From: Thiomicrorhabdus lithotrophica
GTDB lineage: Bacteria; Pseudomonadota; Gammaproteobacteria; Thiomicrospirales; Thiomicrospiraceae
Assembly: GCF_029201445.1 (NCBI RefSeq)
Contig: NZ_CP102381.1
Span: 930,001-994,000 of the forward strand
Length of the DNA: 64,000 nt
Direction: 5' to 3'
Each line of letters opens with the position of its first letter. The first letter of the stretch is position 1. This document shows, one piece after another, positions 24,565-34,803 of this stretch. Position numbers and translations under genes: made by a program. Below the pieces are notes generated by a model. That model saw only the letters and a list, made by a program, of their open reading frames with translations, did not search any database and was not told the DNA's origin.

Positions 24565-27500
24565 ATGCCAAAAAGAAGTGATATAAAAAGTATTATGATT
24601 ATTGGTGCTGGCCCTATTATTATCGGTCAAGCATGCGAATTTGATTACTCTGGAGTCCAGGCGTGTAAAGCGCTTAAAGAAGAAGGTTACCGTGTAATCT
24701 TGGTGAACTCTAACCCTGCTACGATCATGACTGATCCTGAAATGGCAGATGCAACTTACATTGAACCCATTGAGTGGAAGACGGTAGAAACCATTATCGC
24801 TAAAGAGCGTCCAGATGCGATACTTCCTACAATGGGTGGTCAAACAGCTCTTAACTGTGCGCTTGATTTAAATGCGCAAGGCGTTTTAGCAAAATACGAT
24901 GTTGAACTAATCGGTGCTAACGCTGATGCGATTGATAAAGCTGAAAACCGTGATCGTTTCCGTCAAGCTATGACTAAGATTGGTCTGGATATGCCAACTT
25001 CTGCTGTTGCTCATAACATGGAAGAAGCTTGGGAAATTCAGTCTCAGGTTGGTTTTCCTACCGTTATCCGTCCATCATTTACTTTAGGTGGTTCTGGTGG
25101 TGGTATCGCTTATAACAAAGATGAATTTGAACAAATCTGTAAGTTTGGTCTAGAGCTTTCGCCAACGAAAGAGTTATTGATTGAAGAGTCAATTGAAGGT
25201 TGGAAAGAGTATGAAATGGAAGTGGTTCGTGACAAAAACGATAACGCTATCATTATTTGTTCTATTGAAAACTTAGACCCAATGGGTGTGCATACTGGTG
25301 ATTCTATTACTGTTGCACCTGCTCAGACCTTAACGGATAAAGAATATCAAATTATGCGTAATGCCTCTTTGGCTGTTTTACGTGAAATTGGGGTAGAAAC
25401 AGGTGGCTCTAACGTACAGTTCTCTATTCACCCTGAAACGGGTCGCATGATTATCATTGAGATGAACCCGCGTGTATCTCGTTCTTCGGCTCTTGCCTCT
25501 AAAGCGACAGGTTTTCCGATTGCTAAAATCGCTGCTAAATTAGCGGTTGGTTACACATTAGATGAGCTTTCAAATGACATTACTAACGGTGCAACACCTG
25601 CATCGTTTGAACCTACTATTGATTATGTTGTCACTAAGGTTCCTCGTTTTACATTTGAAAAATTCCCTCAAGCTCAAAATCGTTTATCTACACAGATGAA
25701 GTCTGTTGGTGAAGTGATGGCGATGGGTCGTAACTTCCAAGAGTCGATTCAAAAAGCACTACGTGGTTTAGAAACCGATAAATCTGGTTTTGATGAAGTT
25801 ATGCCATTGGCGACTATGGAAGAGAAGGATATTAAAGACACCTTACGCCAAGAGTTGAGAAATCCTGGTGCGGATCGTCTTTGGTATGTAGCGGATGCGT
25901 TTCGTGCTGGTTGGGATTTAGAAGCGGTATTTGAAAGTTCTAAAATTGATCCATGGTTCTTAGCTCAAATAAAAGAGCTGATTGATATGGAAGATGACAT
26001 TAAGCAACGTGGTCTTGATGCATTGGATGAAGTTTATCTTCGTAACTTGAAGCGTAAAGGTTTCTCTGATAATCGTCTTGCTAAGTTATTAAATACAGAT
26101 GCAGCGTTTGTCCGTAAGTTCCGACACACCCTAAATATTCGACCTGTTTACAAGCGTGTTGATACTTGCGCGGCAGAATTTGAAACAACTACAGCCTATA
26201 TGTACTCTACATACGATGAAGAGTGTGAAGCGAATCCAACTGATAAAGAAAAAATCATGATTTTGGGTGGTGGACCTAACCGTATTGGTCAGGGTATTGA
26301 GTTTGATTACTGTTGTGTACATGCCGCTATGGCGATGCATGATGATGGCTATGAAACGATTATGGTTAACTGTAACCCTGAAACAGTTTCAACTGACTAC
26401 GATACTTCTGACCGTTTATACTTTGAGCCGTTAACACTAGAAGATGTGCTTGAAATTGTAGAAGTAGAGCAACCTAAGGGTGTAATTGTTCAGTATGGTG
26501 GTCAAACACCACTGAAGTTGGCAGAAGACTTAGAAGCGGCTGGTGTTCCAATTATTGGAACTTCTCCGGAATCAATTGATTTAGCTGAAGACCGTGAACG
26601 TTTCCAGAAAATCCTAAACGATAACGATTTACTTCAGCCACCAAACCGTACGGCAACCAATGCCGATGAAGCGGCTATTCTGGCAAAAGAGATTGGTTAT
26701 CCACTGGTTGTTCGTCCGTCGTATGTATTAGGTGGTCGTGGCATGGAAATCGTTTATGACGAAGCTAATTTGATGCGCTATATGCAAGCAGCGATTGATG
26801 TTTCTAATGAATCTCCAGTATTACTAGATCGTTTCTTAGATGATGCCGTTGAGTTAGATGTTGATGCAATTTGTGACGGTGATCAGGTGGTTATCGGGGG
26901 CATTATGGAACACATTGAACAAGCGGGTATTCACTCTGGAGACTCTGCATGTTCATTACCTCCTTATAGTATTTCTGAAGATGTACAAGATCGTATCCGT
27001 GTTCAAGTTGAGAAGATGGCGCATGCTTTGGGTGTAGTTGGTCTTATGAACACTCAGTTTGCGGTGAAGGGTGATGATATTTATGTCCTTGAGGTGAATC
27101 CTCGTGCATCTCGTACCGTGCCGTTCGTTTCTAAAGCCATAGGTCACCCTCTAGCTAAAATTGCGGCACGTTGTATGGTGGGTCAGAAGTTGGCTGAACA
27201 AGGTTTTACTTCTGAAGTGAAACCAGTGAATTTCTCAGTTAAAGAAGCGGTATTCCCGTTCATTAAATTCTTAGGTGTAGATCCAATTTTAGGGCCAGAA
27301 ATGAAGTCAACGGGTGAAGTAATGGGGGTTGGTAAAAACTTTGCTCAAGCTTACTCTAAAGCTTCTTTAGCGGCCGGTACGGTATTGCCAAGATCAGGTA
27401 CGGCATTCTTGAGTGTTCGTAAAGCAGATCGTGTACAGGTTGTGGATTTAGCCAATCAGTTGATTGCTAAAGGTTTTAAGGTGGTTGCTACTCGCGGAAC

Positions 27501-27780
27501 AGCGGCTTCATTAACTGAAGCGGGTGTGGCTTGTGAAATTGTAAATAAGGTAACTGAGGGTCGTCCAAATATTGTTGACTCAATTGTTAACGAAGAGATA
27601 TCTTTGATTGTTAATACATCAGATGGTTCTGTGAGTATTCAAGATTCTTCAAGTATTCGTCGTGAAGCATTGATGCACAAGACTTGCTATACCACAACGA
27701 TTGCCGGAGCATTTGCGATGGTTGCGGCTATGGATTATGTTGATGATCAACCTGTAACACGTTTACAAGATATTCACTAA
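24565..27780 (+). CDS. carB: Carbamoyl-phosphate synthase large subunit
   Basis: A 1071-residue synthase subunit with two homologous ATP-grasp halves. The first begins [28 protein letters not shown] and contains [16 protein letters not shown]; the second begins [25 protein letters not shown] and contains [16 protein letters not shown]. The C-terminal MGS-like allosteric domain (from about residue 935) includes [12 protein letters not shown]. Length matches E. coli CarB (1073). It is co-transcribed with carA and ends in a terminator. Confidence 0.98.
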   Translation: MPKRSDIKSIMIIGAGPIIIGQACEFDYSGVQACKALKEEGYRVILVNSNPATIMTDPEMADATYIEPIEWKTVETIIAKERPDAILPTMGGQTALNCALDLNAQGVLAKYDVELIGANADAIDKAENRDRFRQAMTKIGLDMPTSAVAHNMEEAWEIQSQVGFPTVIRPSFTLGGSGGGIAYNKDEFEQICKFGLELSPTKELLIEESIEGWKEYEMEVVRDKNDNAIIICSIENLDPMGVHTGDSITVAPAQTLTDKEYQIMRNASLAVLREIGVETGGSNVQFSIHPETGRMIIIEMNPRVSRSSALASKATGFPIAKIAAKLAVGYTLDELSNDITNGATPASFEPTIDYVVTKVPRFTFEKFPQAQNRLSTQMKSVGEVMAMGRNFQESIQKALRGLETDKSGFDEVMPLATMEEKDIKDTLRQELRNPGADRLWYVADAFRAGWDLEAVFESSKIDPWFLAQIKELIDMEDDIKQRGLDALDEVYLRNLKRKGFSDNRLAKLLNTDAAFVRKFRHTLNIRPVYKRVDTCAAEFETTTAYMYSTYDEECEANPTDKEKIMILGGGPNRIGQGIEFDYCCVHAAMAMHDDGYETIMVNCNPETVSTDYDTSDRLYFEPLTLEDVLEIVEVEQPKGVIVQYGGQTPLKLAEDLEAAGVPIIGTSPESIDLAEDRERFQKILNDNDLLQPPNRTATNADEAAILAKEIGYPLVVRPSYVLGGRGMEIVYDEANLMRYMQAAIDVSNESPVLLDRFLDDAVELDVDAICDGDQVVIGGIMEHIEQAGIHSGDSACSLPPYSISEDVQDRIRVQVEKMAHALGVVGLMNTQFAVKGDDIYVLEVNPRASRTVPFVSKAIGHPLAKIAARCMVGQKLAEQGFTSEVKPVNFSVKEAVFPFIKFLGVDPILGPEMKSTGEVMGVGKNFAQAYSKASLAAGTVLPRSGTAFLSVRKADRVQVVDLANQLIAKGFKVVATRGTAASLTEAGVACEIVNKVTEGRPNIVDSIVNEEISLIVNTSDGSVSIQDSSSIRREALMHKTCYTTTIAGAFAMVAAMDYVDDQPVTRLQDIH

Positions 27781-27798
27781 TTAACCATTTATTAAGCT

Positions 27799-27835
27799 AA
27801 ACGCCAAAGTCTATAAAAATGGGCTTTGGCGTTTT
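27799..27835 (+). terminator. Intrinsic terminator after carB
   Basis: AAACGCCAAAG pairs with CTTTGGCGTTTT; 14-base loop and a short T tract. Confidence 0.75.
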
Positions 27836-27916
27836 ACGTTTTAGTTCAAAGTAAAACGGTAAAATAAACATAGCCTTCGGGTTACACAGAATTAAGTTAA
27901 ATAAAGGCAAGCGGTT

Positions 27917-28393
27917 ATGGAAAAACATCCTATGACAAAAGAAGGTGCAGATGCACTTCAAGCTGAATTAAATAAACTCAAAAAAGAAGATCGCCCACGT
28001 ATTACTAAAGCGATAGCAGATGCACGTGAGCATGGTGACTTAAAGGAAAATGCTGAATACCACGCTGCTCGTGAAGAACAAGGTTTAGTGGAAGCGCGAG
28101 TGAGTCAAATTGAAGGTGCATTATCACACGCTCAAATTATTGATGTCACTAAGTTAAATCCAGGTGGAAAAATTGTTTTTGGTGCTACTGTAGTGGTTGT
28201 AAATTTAGATACTGATGATGAGTTAACTTATAAAATTGTTGGTAATGAAGAGGCGGATGTTAAACTGAATAAAATTTCTGTTAACTCGCCGATTGCACGT
28301 GCATTAATTGGTAAAGAAGAGGGTGATGAAGCCATTGTTCAAGCCCCAAGTGGCAATATTGATTATGAGATTGTTGAAGTTCAATATATTTAA
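27917..28393 (+). CDS. greA: Transcription elongation factor GreA
   Basis: A 158-residue transcript-cleavage factor for backtracked RNA polymerase. The N-terminal coiled coil begins [25 protein letters not shown]. The tip motif [15 protein letters not shown] holds the acidic residues that stimulate cleavage, and the C-terminal domain shows [21 protein letters not shown] and [16 protein letters not shown]. It follows carB, the usual order. Its terminator is built from two palindrome copies. Confidence 0.97.
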   Translation: MEKHPMTKEGADALQAELNKLKKEDRPRITKAIADAREHGDLKENAEYHAAREEQGLVEARVSQIEGALSHAQIIDVTKLNPGGKIVFGATVVVVNLDTDDELTYKIVGNEEADVKLNKISVNSPIARALIGKEEGDEAIVQAPSGNIDYEIVEVQYI

Positions 28394-28430
28394 ACGTTAC
28401 TTTTTATCGAGTGTTTAATTAGTTCTCTTA

Positions 28431-28469
28431 AAAACCAGGCCTGGTAGATTGTTACCAGCCTGGTTTTTT
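28431..28469 (+). terminator. greA terminator built from two inverted ACCAGGCCTGGT-type units
   Basis: The left arm is an exact 12-mer (28434-28445). The right arm ACCAGCCTGGT is the same unit lacking one base, and six T follow. The arms pair with a single bulge around loop GATTGT. Confidence 0.85.
28434..28445. repeat. ACCAGGCCTGGT palindrome, copy 9
   Basis: Exact copy forming the left arm of the greA terminator. Confidence 0.95.
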
Positions 28470-28512
28470 GTTTAAAGGCTTTTTATAAGTTGAACCTAAA
28501 AGGATTATAACA

Positions 28513-28998
28513 ATGACCTTATCAAAATTTATGCGGTCACAGTTAAATTATCATTCAATTAGTTTAGTGATTTATACATTTCTGGCGACTCTGTTAATCG
28601 TTTTAGGTTATATCGTCACGCCGATTTTATTTGCGACTCTGACTTCAAAAATGGCAGGACATGTTGCTGGGGTGCTGTTTAATATCGGTGGCTATATTTC
28701 TGTGGTACTTATGTTAATTTTATTTGCTTGGCATTATGGACTAAAGTTAGAAGCTAAATCGATATGGCATAATTTTTTAGCAATGATGATTATGATTGTA
28801 TTATTGTGGTTAATTTCTCCTTGGATGGGAGAAATTAAAGCGCTGTATCCTTCTGGGATAGATAAAAGTTCAGTTGATTGGCCTCTATTTGCAAGTTTGC
28901 ATGGTATTTATCAGTTGGGCTATCTTATTGTTATTATTATGTTAATTGTCGCAATGTTAAAATCTACTAAATCTGTACACTTATCTGTGATGAAGTGA
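28513..28998 (+). CDS. DUF4149-family membrane protein
   Basis: A 161-residue integral membrane protein with four predicted helices: about 20-45 (VIYTFLATLLIVLGYIVTPILF), 53-78, 88-108 and 132-150. The DUF4149/TMEM205-like pattern is visible as GYIVTPILFATL, AGHVAGVLFNIGGY, PWMGEIKALYPSGI and FASLHGIYQLGY. Function unknown; homologues commonly lie beside greA and carB. AAGGA precedes the ATG. Confidence 0.78.
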   Translation: MTLSKFMRSQLNYHSISLVIYTFLATLLIVLGYIVTPILFATLTSKMAGHVAGVLFNIGGYISVVLMLILFAWHYGLKLEAKSIWHNFLAMMIMIVLLWLISPWMGEIKALYPSGIDKSSVDWPLFASLHGIYQLGYLIVIIMLIVAMLKSTKSVHLSVMK

Positions 28999-29119
28999 TA
29001 AATAAAGTTTATAAGCATTTCATTATTTTCTAATCCAAATAGGCTTGCAATTTGAATTGAAAACAGTCAAAATTGACGAGTTAAAGCGATAAATATCAAA
29101 CTTCGGAGTTTATTTTAAA

Positions 29120-29476
29120 ATGAAAAAATTAACACTAAAAGCATTATTCATTTCTGCAATCGCGGCAATGTCTATGAATGCTCAAGCTGCAGATGACGTA
29201 TATAGCCAATGTATTTCTGATGGTGACAATGTAATTGCAACTGCTCTTAAAGACGGTTCAACTGCTGCTCGTGCTTTAGAACAGAAAACTGAAATCTCAG
29301 CATGTATGGCTGAGCTAGCTAAAATCGAAGCTAAATATGGTGACAAAACTGTTGGTGTTAACCCTTCTTCAGTTATGACTCCAGAAGACCGTGCTAAATG
29401 GGCTAAGTTATTTGATGCTATCGATGCTAAAGGCTTTAAAGGTGTTCCATACCTTCAAGCTGCTTACTACCGTTAA
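29120..29476 (+). CDS. Small exported protein of unknown function
   Basis: A 118-residue precursor with a clear signal peptide (MKKLTLKALFISAIAAMSMNA, cleavage after AQA). The mature part (about 94 residues) is mostly helical with two cysteines (in YSQC and SAC) that could form a disulfide, and ends VPYLQAAYYR. No family recognised. It has CGGAG before the start, codon use of a well-expressed gene and its own strong terminator, so it may be an abundant periplasmic protein. Confidence 0.75.
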   Translation: MKKLTLKALFISAIAAMSMNAQAADDVYSQCISDGDNVIATALKDGSTAARALEQKTEISACMAELAKIEAKYGDKTVGVNPSSVMTPEDRAKWAKLFDAIDAKGFKGVPYLQAAYYR

Positions 29477-29500
29477 TTTGGTATTAAAGCTCGCATAAAG

Positions 29501-29524
29501 AACCGGCTTATAGCCGGTTTTTTT
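29501..29524 (+). terminator. Intrinsic terminator
   Basis: AACCGGCT / AGCCGGTT with a three-base loop and a seven-T run. Confidence 0.88.
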
Positions 29525-29571
29525 GTTTTTAGACGTTATAAAAAATCATAAAGTAAATTTAAAAGACTCTT

Positions 29572-30372
29572 ATGCAAAAAAATCTATTTGAATCCGTATA
29601 CCGTTGTTTAATGGAAAAAGACTTAAACACTAAGATCACTTTACTTTCTCAACTTCAAGAGGATTGGTCAAATGATGAGTTTGACTTTAATCCAACCAAA
29701 ACGATTGAGAAAGTACCTGATGCAGGCAGGCCAGATAAACCAACTTTAGTGCCACCTAAAGATCTTGCTAGGCGACGTTTAGGTTCAAAAGAAGGTCATG
29801 CTTCATTAATGCATTCAATCGCTCATATTGAGTTTAATGCGGTTAACCTAGCGTTAGATGCCATTTATCGTTTTCAAGATATGCCTTATGAGTATTACCG
29901 TGATTGGCTTGGAGTGGCTGGTGAAGAGGCGTATCATTTTCAGATGGTTAGAGAACACTTAAACAGCCTTGGTTACGAGTATGGTGATATGACTGCACAT
30001 GATGGTTTATGGATGACAACTTATGAAACCGATCATGATCCATTGGTTCGTATGGCATTGGTACCTAGAACATTAGAAGCGCGTGGATTAGATGTCACGC
30101 CACCGATGATTAATAAATTGCGTTCAATTGGCGATAAGCGTGGCGTGGAAATATTAAAAATATTATTACATGATGAAATAGGGCATGTAGAAGTGGGGAC
30201 ACGTTGGTTCCGTTACTTATGCAAACAGCGCGACTTAAACCCATTTGAAGAGTTTCAAAACATCATTAAAAACTATTTTCATGGTGATTTACGTGGACCA
30301 TTTAATTTTGAAGCAAGAAAGCAAGCAGGTTTCTCGGATGAAGAAATTGATTGGTTAAAAACCATTAAATGA
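29572..30372 (+). CDS. DUF455-family ferritin-like protein
   Basis: A 266-residue protein with ferritin-like metal-ligand helices: LMHSIAHIEFNAVNLALD, GVAGEEAYHFQMVREHL and LLHDEIGHVEVGTRWF each supply Glu/His pairs, and PRTLEARGLDVTP is conserved in the family. A di-metal site is therefore likely; the reaction is unknown. It is followed within 13 bases by a methyltransferase gene and then a ROK kinase on the same strand, which may be one operon. Confidence 0.8.
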   Translation: MQKNLFESVYRCLMEKDLNTKITLLSQLQEDWSNDEFDFNPTKTIEKVPDAGRPDKPTLVPPKDLARRRLGSKEGHASLMHSIAHIEFNAVNLALDAIYRFQDMPYEYYRDWLGVAGEEAYHFQMVREHLNSLGYEYGDMTAHDGLWMTTYETDHDPLVRMALVPRTLEARGLDVTPPMINKLRSIGDKRGVEILKILLHDEIGHVEVGTRWFRYLCKQRDLNPFEEFQNIIKNYFHGDLRGPFNFEARKQAGFSDEEIDWLKTIK

Positions 30373-30384
30373 GTTAGCGATAAA

Positions 30385-31056
30385 GTGAATAACATTGTGG
30401 TAAAACTTTCGAATACACAGCGTCAGCGTATTCAGACACGGCATAAAGCCTCTGTAGAGCGTTATGGCTATCAGCCGCAAGCGTTGTATTGGAGCAATCG
30501 CGATATTCAAGAAATTCGTTTTCAACAGTTGATGGGAATCTTACCTTCTTCAGCTGATTTAAAGCACCAGGCCTGGTCTTTACTCGATGTAGGTTGTGGT
30601 TTCGCAGACCTTGTGGGCTTTTTACAAAGACATGAGTATTTTCCAACCTATGCAGGTATTGATATTTCGCCACAGGTGGTTCTTGGTGCTAAATCTATGA
30701 ATTCAGGATTAGATATACAAGAGGGTGAACTGGCTGATTTTGATTTTAAAGTTAGGGACTTTGATTATGTGATGTTGTCAGGTGCGCTAAATGAAGTGGT
30801 GGAAACGGAAATAGAAGGTACTGCTCAACAACAAGGTGAATACGCTAAATCAGTGATTAAAACAATGTATCAAATTTGCAAAAAGGGTGTTGCATTTAAT
30901 CTACTAGATAGTAGAAATGAATGGGTTAAAAGTCGTTTTGATTTACAAAGTTTTTTACCCGAAGATATTATTCAGTTTTGCCAAGCGTTTGCTAATGATG
31001 TTGAATTGGTAGAAGGTTATTTGGAAAACGATTTTACTATTTATTTACGTAAGTAA
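30385..31056 (+). CDS. Class I SAM-dependent methyltransferase
   Basis: A 223-residue protein with a GTG start. The SAM-binding motif I is LLDVGCGFADLVGFLQ (about residues 69-84), followed by YAGIDISPQVV and the FDYVMLSGALNEV strand. The substrate cannot be named. It is 13 bases after the DUF455 gene, so co-transcription is likely. An exact dispersed palindrome (30566-30577) encodes HQAW just before motif I. Confidence 0.85.
   Translation: MNNIVVKLSNTQRQRIQTRHKASVERYGYQPQALYWSNRDIQEIRFQQLMGILPSSADLKHQAWSLLDVGCGFADLVGFLQRHEYFPTYAGIDISPQVVLGAKSMNSGLDIQEGELADFDFKVRDFDYVMLSGALNEVVETEIEGTAQQQGEYAKSVIKTMYQICKKGVAFNLLDSRNEWVKSRFDLQSFLPEDIIQFCQAFANDVELVEGYLENDFTIYLRK
30566..30577. repeat. ACCAGGCCTGGT palindrome, copy 10
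   Basis: Exact copy in the methyltransferase gene, read as HQAWS. Confidence 0.95.
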
Positions 31057-31080
31057 TATGGGTGTACTGGAATTCTTATT

Positions 31081-32028
31081 ATGACTCAACTGCGTTTTGG
31101 AATTGATTTAGGTGGGACTAAAATTGAAATTATCGGTCTATTAGTTCAAGACGAAACCTCTGGTACAAACACGTCAGAAATTATCTATCAAAAACGTATC
31201 GACACACCAAAAGGGGATTACACCGCAACGGTTTTAGCGATTCGTAATTTAGTACTTGATGCTGAAAATACGCTTAACTCAAGTTCTAAATATAGCGCAA
31301 ATCTTAACTTACCAGGCCTGGTCGGTGTTGGAATACCCGGTTCAATTTCTTCTAAAACCGGTAGAGTTAAAAATGCCAACTCGGTTTGTTTAATTGGTGA
31401 AGATTTACAAGGTGATTTGCAAAAAGTGTTAAAAAGACCTGTTAAGTTAGCTAATGATGCAAACTGTTTTGCATTATCAGAAGCAACAGATGGTTCTGCA
31501 CAAGGTGAAGACATTGTATTTGGGGTGATTATTGGAACAGGTTGCGGCGGAGGCATTGTCGTCAATGGTCAAATTCTAAATGGTATTAATGCCATTGGTG
31601 GGGAGTGGGGACATAATCCTTTACCTTGGATAGCCGACACCGATATTGCTATGGATTGTTATTGTGGCTTACAAGGTTGCAATGAAACTTTTTTATCTGG
31701 TTCGGGGTTACAAAAACATTTTAAGCAGAGATCACAACAAAGCTTAACGGTTCAAGAGATTGTCGCTTTAGCAGCAAAAGGTGATAAGGCTGCGCAACAA
31801 CAAATGAATGATTACATTACATGGTTAGCTAAAGGTTTAGCCAGTGTGATTAATGTGATTGATCCCGATGTGATTGTTTTAGGTGGCGGAATGTCAAACA
31901 TTGAAAGCTTATATACTGATGTACCTAAAGTGTGGCAAAACTGGGTGTTTAGCGACGAAGTCAAAACAAAGTTAGTCTCGCCAAAGTATGGTGATGCAAG
32001 CGGGGTACGAGGCGCTGCTTGGCTATAA
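31081..32028 (+). CDS. ROK-family sugar kinase
   Basis: A 315-residue kinase, probably for fructose, N-acetylglucosamine or a related hexose. The ATP phosphate-binding motif is FGIDLGGTKIEI. The ROK signature includes NDANCFALSEA and IGTGCGGGIVVNG, and the structural zinc motif is CYCGLQGCNETFLSG. DVIVLGGGMSN completes the ATP site. The substrate is not certain from sequence alone. An exact palindrome copy encodes NLPGLVGVG, a naturally conserved position in ROK proteins. Confidence 0.9.
   Translation: MTQLRFGIDLGGTKIEIIGLLVQDETSGTNTSEIIYQKRIDTPKGDYTATVLAIRNLVLDAENTLNSSSKYSANLNLPGLVGVGIPGSISSKTGRVKNANSVCLIGEDLQGDLQKVLKRPVKLANDANCFALSEATDGSAQGEDIVFGVIIGTGCGGGIVVNGQILNGINAIGGEWGHNPLPWIADTDIAMDCYCGLQGCNETFLSGSGLQKHFKQRSQQSLTVQEIVALAAKGDKAAQQQMNDYITWLAKGLASVINVIDPDVIVLGGGMSNIESLYTDVPKVWQNWVFSDEVKTKLVSPKYGDASGVRGAAWL
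31311..31322. repeat. ACCAGGCCTGGT palindrome, copy 11
   Basis: Exact copy in the ROK kinase gene, read as LPGLV. Confidence 0.95.
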
Positions 32029-32029
32029 A

Positions 32030-32782
32030 TTAAAGTCCAAATTGTACCCTAAGAATATAGCCTGTTAAAAACGCTAAGCCAGCTGCGGCACTGCCTGTTA
32101 ATAGAGTACTGAGTCCTGAAATAAATATGGGTTTAGCAAAGATAATGCTTTTGAACATGCCTATCATAAAAAACATGATGCTGGCCAAGATAGCGCTACT
32201 GATAAATTGCTGATAGATACTGGTATCCGTAATTAAAAATGGGATTAAAGGAACCGCCCCTACTAATACAAACGCTGTAAAGGTAGTTAGCGCGGCTTTT
32301 ATGGGAGAGGGGGATTGAGGCTGAATGCCGTGCTCTTCCATTAACATCGTATCAATCCAAAGTGAGGTGTTTTGTGTAATGGTGGCAACAATTTTTTCTA
32401 ATGTTTCTCCCTCAAAGCCTTTACGCTGAAAAATTTGTCGAATCTCTTCTTTCTCGCCCTCAGGCACTTTTTGAATGTGTTCCTCTTCGGTTTTACGAAC
32501 GTTTGCAATAAATTCTGATTGCGCTTTGTTGGCTTCGTAGTTACTAATAGCCATACTAAAGCCATCAGCAAAAAGATTGGCAAAGCCAAGAATCAAAGCA
32601 ACGGATGCAGAAAAACCAGCGCCAATAGCACCAGCGACAATAGCAAAAGTGGTTACACAACCGTCAATAGCTCCAAGAATGGCATCTGATACATTTTGGG
32701 TTTTAGGTTGTTGATTTAAGCGAACGGCGATAGCTTCGGGTTGATGTTCTTGCTCTAGTGTCTCTTGGTGATTTTTTAACAT
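32030..32782 (-). CDS. VIT1/CCC1-family iron/manganese transporter
   Basis: A 250-residue membrane protein with about five helices. The N-terminal pair contains DAILGAIDGCVTTFAIVAGAIGAGFS and ILGFANLFADGFSMAISNYEANKAQ, the family signature. A charged cytoplasmic segment (KVPEGEKEEIRQIFQRKGFEGE) corresponds to the metal-binding domain of plant VIT1. The C-terminal helices are AALTTFTAFVLVGAVPLIPFLI, ILASIMFFMIGMFKSII and LLTGSAAAGLAFLTGYIL. It is convergent with the ROK kinase, one base apart. Confidence 0.9.
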   Translation of the reverse strand: MLKNHQETLEQEHQPEAIAVRLNQQPKTQNVSDAILGAIDGCVTTFAIVAGAIGAGFSASVALILGFANLFADGFSMAISNYEANKAQSEFIANVRKTEEEHIQKVPEGEKEEIRQIFQRKGFEGETLEKIVATITQNTSLWIDTMLMEEHGIQPQSPSPIKAALTTFTAFVLVGAVPLIPFLITDTSIYQQFISSAILASIMFFMIGMFKSIIFAKPIFISGLSTLLTGSAAAGLAFLTGYILRVQFGL

Positions 32783-32824
32783 GGTTAAATATTCCTTTAT
32801 TGAGTGAATCTAGAGTTGATTAGC

Positions 32825-33280
32825 TCAATTAGATTTTTTTAATTGAGTCAGCCATCTATCGAGTTGATTGGCAAATGCCTGCCTATCCGCTTGGCTAATG
32901 GCACTTGGCCCTCCGACTTCCACACCGCTATTTCGTAAGCCTTCCATGAAATCCCGCATATTGAGTCGAGCTCTTATATTCGATTCAGTATAAAGCTCTC
33001 CACGAGGACTAAGTACAATAGCACCTTTTTCAACGGCTTCGGCAGCCAGTGGAATATCACTGGTAATGAGTAGGTCACCACTTTGTATTTGTTTAACAAT
33101 TTTATTATCGGCCACATCGAAACCCGATTCAACGTGTTGAAACTTAATATAAGGAGAAGGAGGGGTTCTCATGGTGTGATTGGCCACCAATGTGGTCAGT
33201 GTTTGTGTTCTGTCTGCTGCGCGAAACAAGGTTTCTTTAATCACAACGGGGCAAGCATCGGCATCCACCCAAATATTCAT
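32825..33280 (-). CDS. YaiI/YqxD family protein (UPF0178, DUF188)
   Basis: A 151-residue protein with the family start [24 protein letters not shown], and later [49 protein letters not shown] and [22 protein letters not shown]. The Asp-rich motifs resemble PIN/NYN-like nucleases, but no activity is established to my knowledge. Confidence 0.92.
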   Translation of the reverse strand: MNIWVDADACPVVIKETLFRAADRTQTLTTLVANHTMRTPPSPYIKFQHVESGFDVADNKIVKQIQSGDLLITSDIPLAAEAVEKGAIVLSPRGELYTESNIRARLNMRDFMEGLRNSGVEVGGPSAISQADRQAFANQLDRWLTQLKKSN

Positions 33281-33378
33281 TTTTAACTTCTTTTAATAGC
33301 AACTTTATCGTTAATGATTTTATCATAAGCACTTTCTAGTCTGATTAAGTGTTGAGTTTAATTAAGTTATAAAATTCT

Positions 33379-33390
33379 ACCAGGCCTGGT
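33379..33390. repeat. ACCAGGCCTGGT palindrome, copy 12
   Basis: Exact copy in the divergent region between yaiI and rhlE. Confidence 0.95.
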
Positions 33391-33537
33391 AAGAGGTGTT
33401 TTTACACCTGGGTTTGATAATAAAAAGTAATCTAATGGCTTTAGTTGAATTCTTACTGTAAGCTACCCCCACTATTAATTTCTGGCAAATACTGTAATTT
33501 CATTTACTTTTCTTTGCCAACCAGCAAAGAGTATATT

Positions 33538-34794
33538 ATGGAATTTTCTTCTCTAGGGTTATCAGACCCTATCTTAAAAGCAGTGACAGAACTGGGCTAT
33601 ACAAAGGCTTCACCAATTCAAGAAAAAGCCATTCCAGCAATTATGGCTGGCAATGATGTTATGGCTGCCGCACAAACTGGTACAGGTAAAACAGGTGGTT
33701 TTGCTTTGCCGTTATTAGAGCGCTTAAAAGGCGGTGAACGCCCAAAAGCCAATCAAGTTAGATCTTTAATTCTTACTCCAACCCGTGAGCTAGCTGCTCA
33801 GGTGCAAGACAGTGTTTATCAGTACAGTAAATATACCGAGTTAAAATCAGATGTTGTGTTTGGTGGCGTAAAAGTAAATCCTCAAATGATGCGCTTGAGA
33901 CGTGGAGTAGATGTTCTAGTCGCAACCCCAGGTCGACTATTAGACTTACATGGCCAGAATGCGATTAAGTTTAATCAGCTTGAGGTTTTGGTTTTAGATG
34001 AAGCGGACAGAATGTTGGATATGGGTTTTATTCACGATTTAAAACGCATTATGAAATTATTGCCAAAGAACCGCCAAAACCTTCTTTTCTCTGCAACATT
34101 CTCGCCTGAAATTCGCCAATTAGCCAAAGGTTTTGTTCATAATCCAGTAGAGATTTCAGTGACTCCGCCAAACAGCACGGTTGAAAAAATTGATCAGTGG
34201 ATTTATGAGGTGGATAAAGGCCATAAAACTAAGTTGTTGATTGACCTAATTGTGGATAATAATTGGGAACAGGTATTAGTTTTTAGCAAAACTAAGCATG
34301 GCGCTAACCGTATAACAAAACAACTTGAAGCGGTGGGCATTAAATCTGCACCTATTCACGGTAACAAGAGTCAGTCTGCCAGAACAAAGGCGTTAGCTGA
34401 TTTTAAATCGGGTGCGATTCGAGTCTTAGTGGCAACGGATATTGCGGCACGTGGCTTAGATATTGATCAGCTGCCGCATGTAGTGAATTATGATCTACCC
34501 AATGTAGCAGAAGATTATGTTCACCGTATTGGTCGAACAGGTCGTGCGGGTGCGAGTGGAGAAGCGGTTTCTTTAGTCTGTTCCGAAGAAGATAAATTAC
34601 TGTTTGGAATTGAAAGATTAATTGGTGAAGTTATTGAGCGTAAAAAGATTGAAGGGTACACACCAACACACCCTTTAAAGCAGTCAAGATTAGACCCTCG
34701 TCCTAAAAAACCAAAGAAGCCTAAAAAGCCAAAAGTAAATCACCAGGATGGACAACGTTCTGGAAGCAATAGACGAGGAAATAGTTCTAGATAA
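33538..34794 (+). CDS. rhlE: DEAD-box RNA helicase, RhlE-like
   Basis: A 418-residue ATP-dependent RNA helicase. The ATG at 33538 gives [21 protein letters not shown]; a longer frame from 33445 is not supported. Motifs in order: Q-motif with [22 protein letters not shown], Ia [59 protein letters not shown]. The C-terminal tail is Lys/Pro/Arg-rich ([22 protein letters not shown]), a typical RNA-binding extension. RhlE-type helicases act in ribosome assembly and RNA turnover. Confidence 0.93.
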   Translation: MEFSSLGLSDPILKAVTELGYTKASPIQEKAIPAIMAGNDVMAAAQTGTGKTGGFALPLLERLKGGERPKANQVRSLILTPTRELAAQVQDSVYQYSKYTELKSDVVFGGVKVNPQMMRLRRGVDVLVATPGRLLDLHGQNAIKFNQLEVLVLDEADRMLDMGFIHDLKRIMKLLPKNRQNLLFSATFSPEIRQLAKGFVHNPVEISVTPPNSTVEKIDQWIYEVDKGHKTKLLIDLIVDNNWEQVLVFSKTKHGANRITKQLEAVGIKSAPIHGNKSQSARTKALADFKSGAIRVLVATDIAARGLDIDQLPHVVNYDLPNVAEDYVHRIGRTGRAGASGEAVSLVCSEEDKLLFGIERLIGEVIERKKIEGYTPTHPLKQSRLDPRPKKPKKPKKPKVNHQDGQRSGSNRRGNSSR

Positions 34795-34803
34795 GTTGCT
34801 TTT

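Noticed and set aside
33445-33537. N-terminal extension of the RhlE frame
   Set aside because: Residues do not match the helicase family, and the ATG at 33538 aligns with known RhlE starts.
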